Shown: positions 6,161-7,932 of the stretch, one piece after another
Layout of the letters: each line of letters starts with the position of its first letter
Numbering within the stretch: the first letter of the stretch is position 1
NCBI GenBank assembly: GCA_029548025.1
Contig: JAKPOE010000190.1
Location: forward strand, 1 to 7,932
Direction: 5' to 3'
Length of the DNA: 7,932 nt
Origin: Spirochaetota bacterium
GTDB lineage: Bacteria; Spirochaetota; UBA4802; UB4802
Made by a program: the position numbers and the translations under genes
Notes under the pieces: generated by a model
The model's input: the letters and a program-made list of their open reading frames with translations, nothing else
What the model was told of the DNA's origin: nothing
Database searches by the model: none

Positions 6161-7225
6161 ATGGAAGATAATGGCTTAACTTTTTTTGAAGAAACAGAAT
6201 TAACACCTGAAACGTTTGAAGGACTTGAAAAAAAGGTATACGACCTTCGCAACCTTCTGGAAATGGGGATAAGCCTTTCTTCCAATCTGCAATTTGAAAG
6301 CCTGGTTGAATCGTTATTATACAGTTGTATTGGTCAGATGTTTGTAGAGCAGGTTGCACTTCTTTTGCAGAAGGATATTGATGTAAACGACTATTACATA
6401 CACATGACCAAAGGCTATGATACTGAATGTAAGAATGGTATCGTATTACTTGAAACCAGCCCATTAATTGGATTTCTTGCTAATAACCCTTATCCTATAG
6501 AATACGAAACGCTATTGGAATTGCCGGATATTGTTGAGGATTTAAAAGCAATAGCATTCTTAAATCCTTATATTGTAGTACCATTGAAATCAAAAGATTC
6601 ATTGATGGGGATTTTGCTTTTAGGGAAAAAGATATCAGGGGAAGGGTTTACCAATTCAGAAAAAGAATTTTTACATTATGTTGCCCGCTTTGGCGCAGTT
6701 GCTGTTGAAAATTCACGTCTGTATTTGATGTCAACACTTGACCGTATGACACGGCTATATATCCATCATTATTTTGAAATCCGCCTCATTGAAGAGATGA
6801 AGCGCAGTCAGCGATATAATGTTCCGCTATCGCTTTTAATTAGTGATATTGATCATTTTAAACGATTCAATGATACCTATGGGCATGTGCAGGGTGATAG
6901 CGTTTTAAAAGAGGTGGCTCAACTTTTTTTAAAAGATTTACGTAAGATGGATATCCCTTCACGGTATGGTGGGGAAGAATTTGCAGTAATTTTGCCGCAG
7001 ACAGATCTTGAGCAGGCAGGAATTGTTGCTCAAAGGGTGCGCAAATTGGTTGAGCAACATCAATTTAAAGGGCAGGAAGATGCTTTACATGTAACTATCA
7101 GCATAGGTGTTGCACAGTATGACCCCAATAAGGATAAGGATATCAAAGGATTCATAGCACGTACCGATAAGGCTTTATATAAGGCAAAACAGATGGGAAG
7201 AAATAGAGTTGCCCTCTTTAAGTAA
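6161..7225 (+). CDS. GAF-GGDEF diguanylate cyclase
   Basis: The 354-residue product makes the second messenger c-di-GMP from two GTP. No membrane segment or signal peptide is seen, so it is probably cytoplasmic. A helical start (about 20-45) leads into a GAF-like sensor domain (about 45-185, with PLKSKDSLMGILLLG at 141-155), and the GGDEF domain spans about 194-354. The active-site signature is GGEEF (270-274), an active variant. Metal and substrate residues Asp229, Asn237, Asp238 and Asp246 are present. The product-inhibition site RxxD is intact (Arg261-Asp264), five residues before GGEEF. The opening motif, usually DxLTGLxNRR, is DRMTRLYIHH here. The start is supported by AAGGAA five bases upstream. 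It is followed by a TPR gene 51 bases downstream, probably in one transcript. The GAF ligand cannot be told. Confidence 0.93.
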   Translation: MEDNGLTFFEETELTPETFEGLEKKVYDLRNLLEMGISLSSNLQFESLVESLLYSCIGQMFVEQVALLLQKDIDVNDYYIHMTKGYDTECKNGIVLLETSPLIGFLANNPYPIEYETLLELPDIVEDLKAIAFLNPYIVVPLKSKDSLMGILLLGKKISGEGFTNSEKEFLHYVARFGAVAVENSRLYLMSTLDRMTRLYIHHYFEIRLIEEMKRSQRYNVPLSLLISDIDHFKRFNDTYGHVQGDSVLKEVAQLFLKDLRKMDIPSRYGGEEFAVILPQTDLEQAGIVAQRVRKLVEQHQFKGQEDALHVTISIGVAQYDPNKDKDIKGFIARTDKALYKAKQMGRNRVALFK

Positions 7226-7239
7226 AATGTCGATAGTAA

Positions 7240-7263
7240 ATGGTATAGAATACATCATACCAT
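7240..7263. repeat. Small inverted repeat between the cyclase and TPR genes
   Basis: Arms ATGGTAT (7240-7246) and ATACCAT (7257-7263) flank a 10-base loop just before the TPR ribosome site AAAGGA (7265-7270). There is no U-tract, so it does not look like a terminator. It may be chance or a weak mRNA hairpin affecting translation. Confidence 0.3.
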
Positions 7264-7276
7264 GAAAGGATAAACA

Positions 7277-7932
7277 ATGGATTTACTTGAACAGTTTAAA
7301 GAAGCGCTGAAACTGGAGCAAGAGGGTAAATTCCATGAAGCATTAACGTTATATACATCTATTATTACCGTGGATAATTCCTTCAGAGCAGCTTTGTTAA
7401 ATTTAGGGTCATTGTATTATCGCATGAAACGTTATAGTGAAGCTCTGGATAGCTTTATGGGAGCACTTAAGCTTAAAGAGGATTATATTGTGCTATTCAA
7501 TATAGGTACCCTTTTTTTCAGGATTGGACAGTATAAAAAAGCAATAGTGGCTTTGAATCAATGTAAAAAATTGAACTCTGATTTTGTAATAGCTTTGCTT
7601 GTAAAAGGTATAGCTTTTAGTAAGTTAAATCACTATAAAGCAGCTCTTGCATGTTTCAAGGAAGTACTGGAAAAAAATCCTGAAAATAAAGTTGCGTTGA
7701 CAGCCATTGTCCTTCTTTTCTATGAACAAAAAAATTATAGTGGCGCATTATATTATTTGCGTAAATATGAAGGTTATTACAAATCATTTCGCTTCAAAGA
7801 TATAGCACAGGATATAATTTTGAAATGTGCCAGACATGAGAGCGCTGAACTTATACATTTTTCATTACAGAAGAAAGAATTTAAAAAATTTGATGAGTTT
7901 GTAGCGACAGTTCCTGAAACAATTTTTAATGA
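7277..7932 (+). CDS. TPR-repeat protein, N-terminal part
   Basis: An open frame of 218 codons runs from ATG 7277 off the right edge without a stop. AAAGGA six bases upstream supports the start, and a nearby ATG at 7262 meets a stop after three codons. The protein has no signal peptide. It is built of about five 34-residue tetratricopeptide repeats at roughly 2-35, 36-69, 70-102, 103-136 and 137-165, each with the typical pattern of a small residue at position 8 and A-L near position 20 (for example LNLGSLYYRMKRYSEALDSF). After about 170 the repeats fade into a lysine- and phenylalanine-rich helical part. TPRs bind partner proteins and have no catalysis of their own. Position behind a diguanylate cyclase suggests co-expression, but a functional link is only inference. 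Confidence 0.88.
   Translation, partial: MDLLEQFKEALKLEQEGKFHEALTLYTSIITVDNSFRAALLNLGSLYYRMKRYSEALDSFMGALKLKEDYIVLFNIGTLFFRIGQYKKAIVALNQCKKLNSDFVIALLVKGIAFSKLNHYKAALACFKEVLEKNPENKVALTAIVLLFYEQKNYSGALYYLRKYEGYYKSFRFKDIAQDIILKCARHESAELIHFSLQKKEFKKFDEFVATVPETIFN

Noticed and set aside
6159..6464. Minus-strand open frame of 101 codons over the cyclase start
   Set aside because: Antisense to the well-supported GAF-GGDEF gene, with no ribosome site or domain.

Overview
The window is AT-rich (by eye well under 40% GC) bacterial chromosome that looks mostly housekeeping. No transposase, integrase, phage gene, CRISPR array, tRNA or rRNA was seen. The organism is probably a diderm. It uses RNase J, and the gene at the left edge encodes an exported protein resembling the CsgG/FlgO families of envelope proteins. 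A spirochaete or another deep-branching diderm would fit, but the taxon cannot be fixed from this sequence alone.

Layout. A minus-strand block fills positions 1-5957. In order of transcription it holds dut (dUTPase), rnj (RNase J), uppP (undecaprenyl-diphosphatase), ftsK (DNA translocase) and the start of a CsgG/FlgO-like exported protein that runs off the left edge. dut and rnj overlap in an ATGA, and rnj and uppP are 1 base apart, so these three are almost certainly one translationally coupled operon. A 136-base gap before ftsK is mostly filled by a REP-like repeat with inverted repeats. A 148-base AT-rich gap separates ftsK from the left-edge gene, which may have its own promoter.

Positions 5958-6160 form a divergent control region. 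It contains a 25-base palindrome whose two arms each carry an extended -10 element (TGATATAAT), one facing dut and one facing the rightward genes. Next to it lies a consensus sigma70-type promoter (TTGACA, 16 bases, TATAAT) pointing right. Two short inverted repeats follow in the untranslated leader.

The plus-strand block holds a GAF-GGDEF diguanylate cyclase (6161-7225) with intact active-site and inhibitory-site motifs, then a TPR-repeat protein (from 7277) that is cut by the right edge.

The leftward genes cover nucleotide-pool cleaning (dUTPase), RNA turnover (RNase J), recycling of the cell-wall lipid carrier (UppP) and chromosome segregation at division (FtsK). The rightward genes are signalling (c-di-GMP synthesis) plus a protein-interaction scaffold. 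The symmetric promoter region is the most interesting non-coding signal. I did not find a convincing new multi-gene system.
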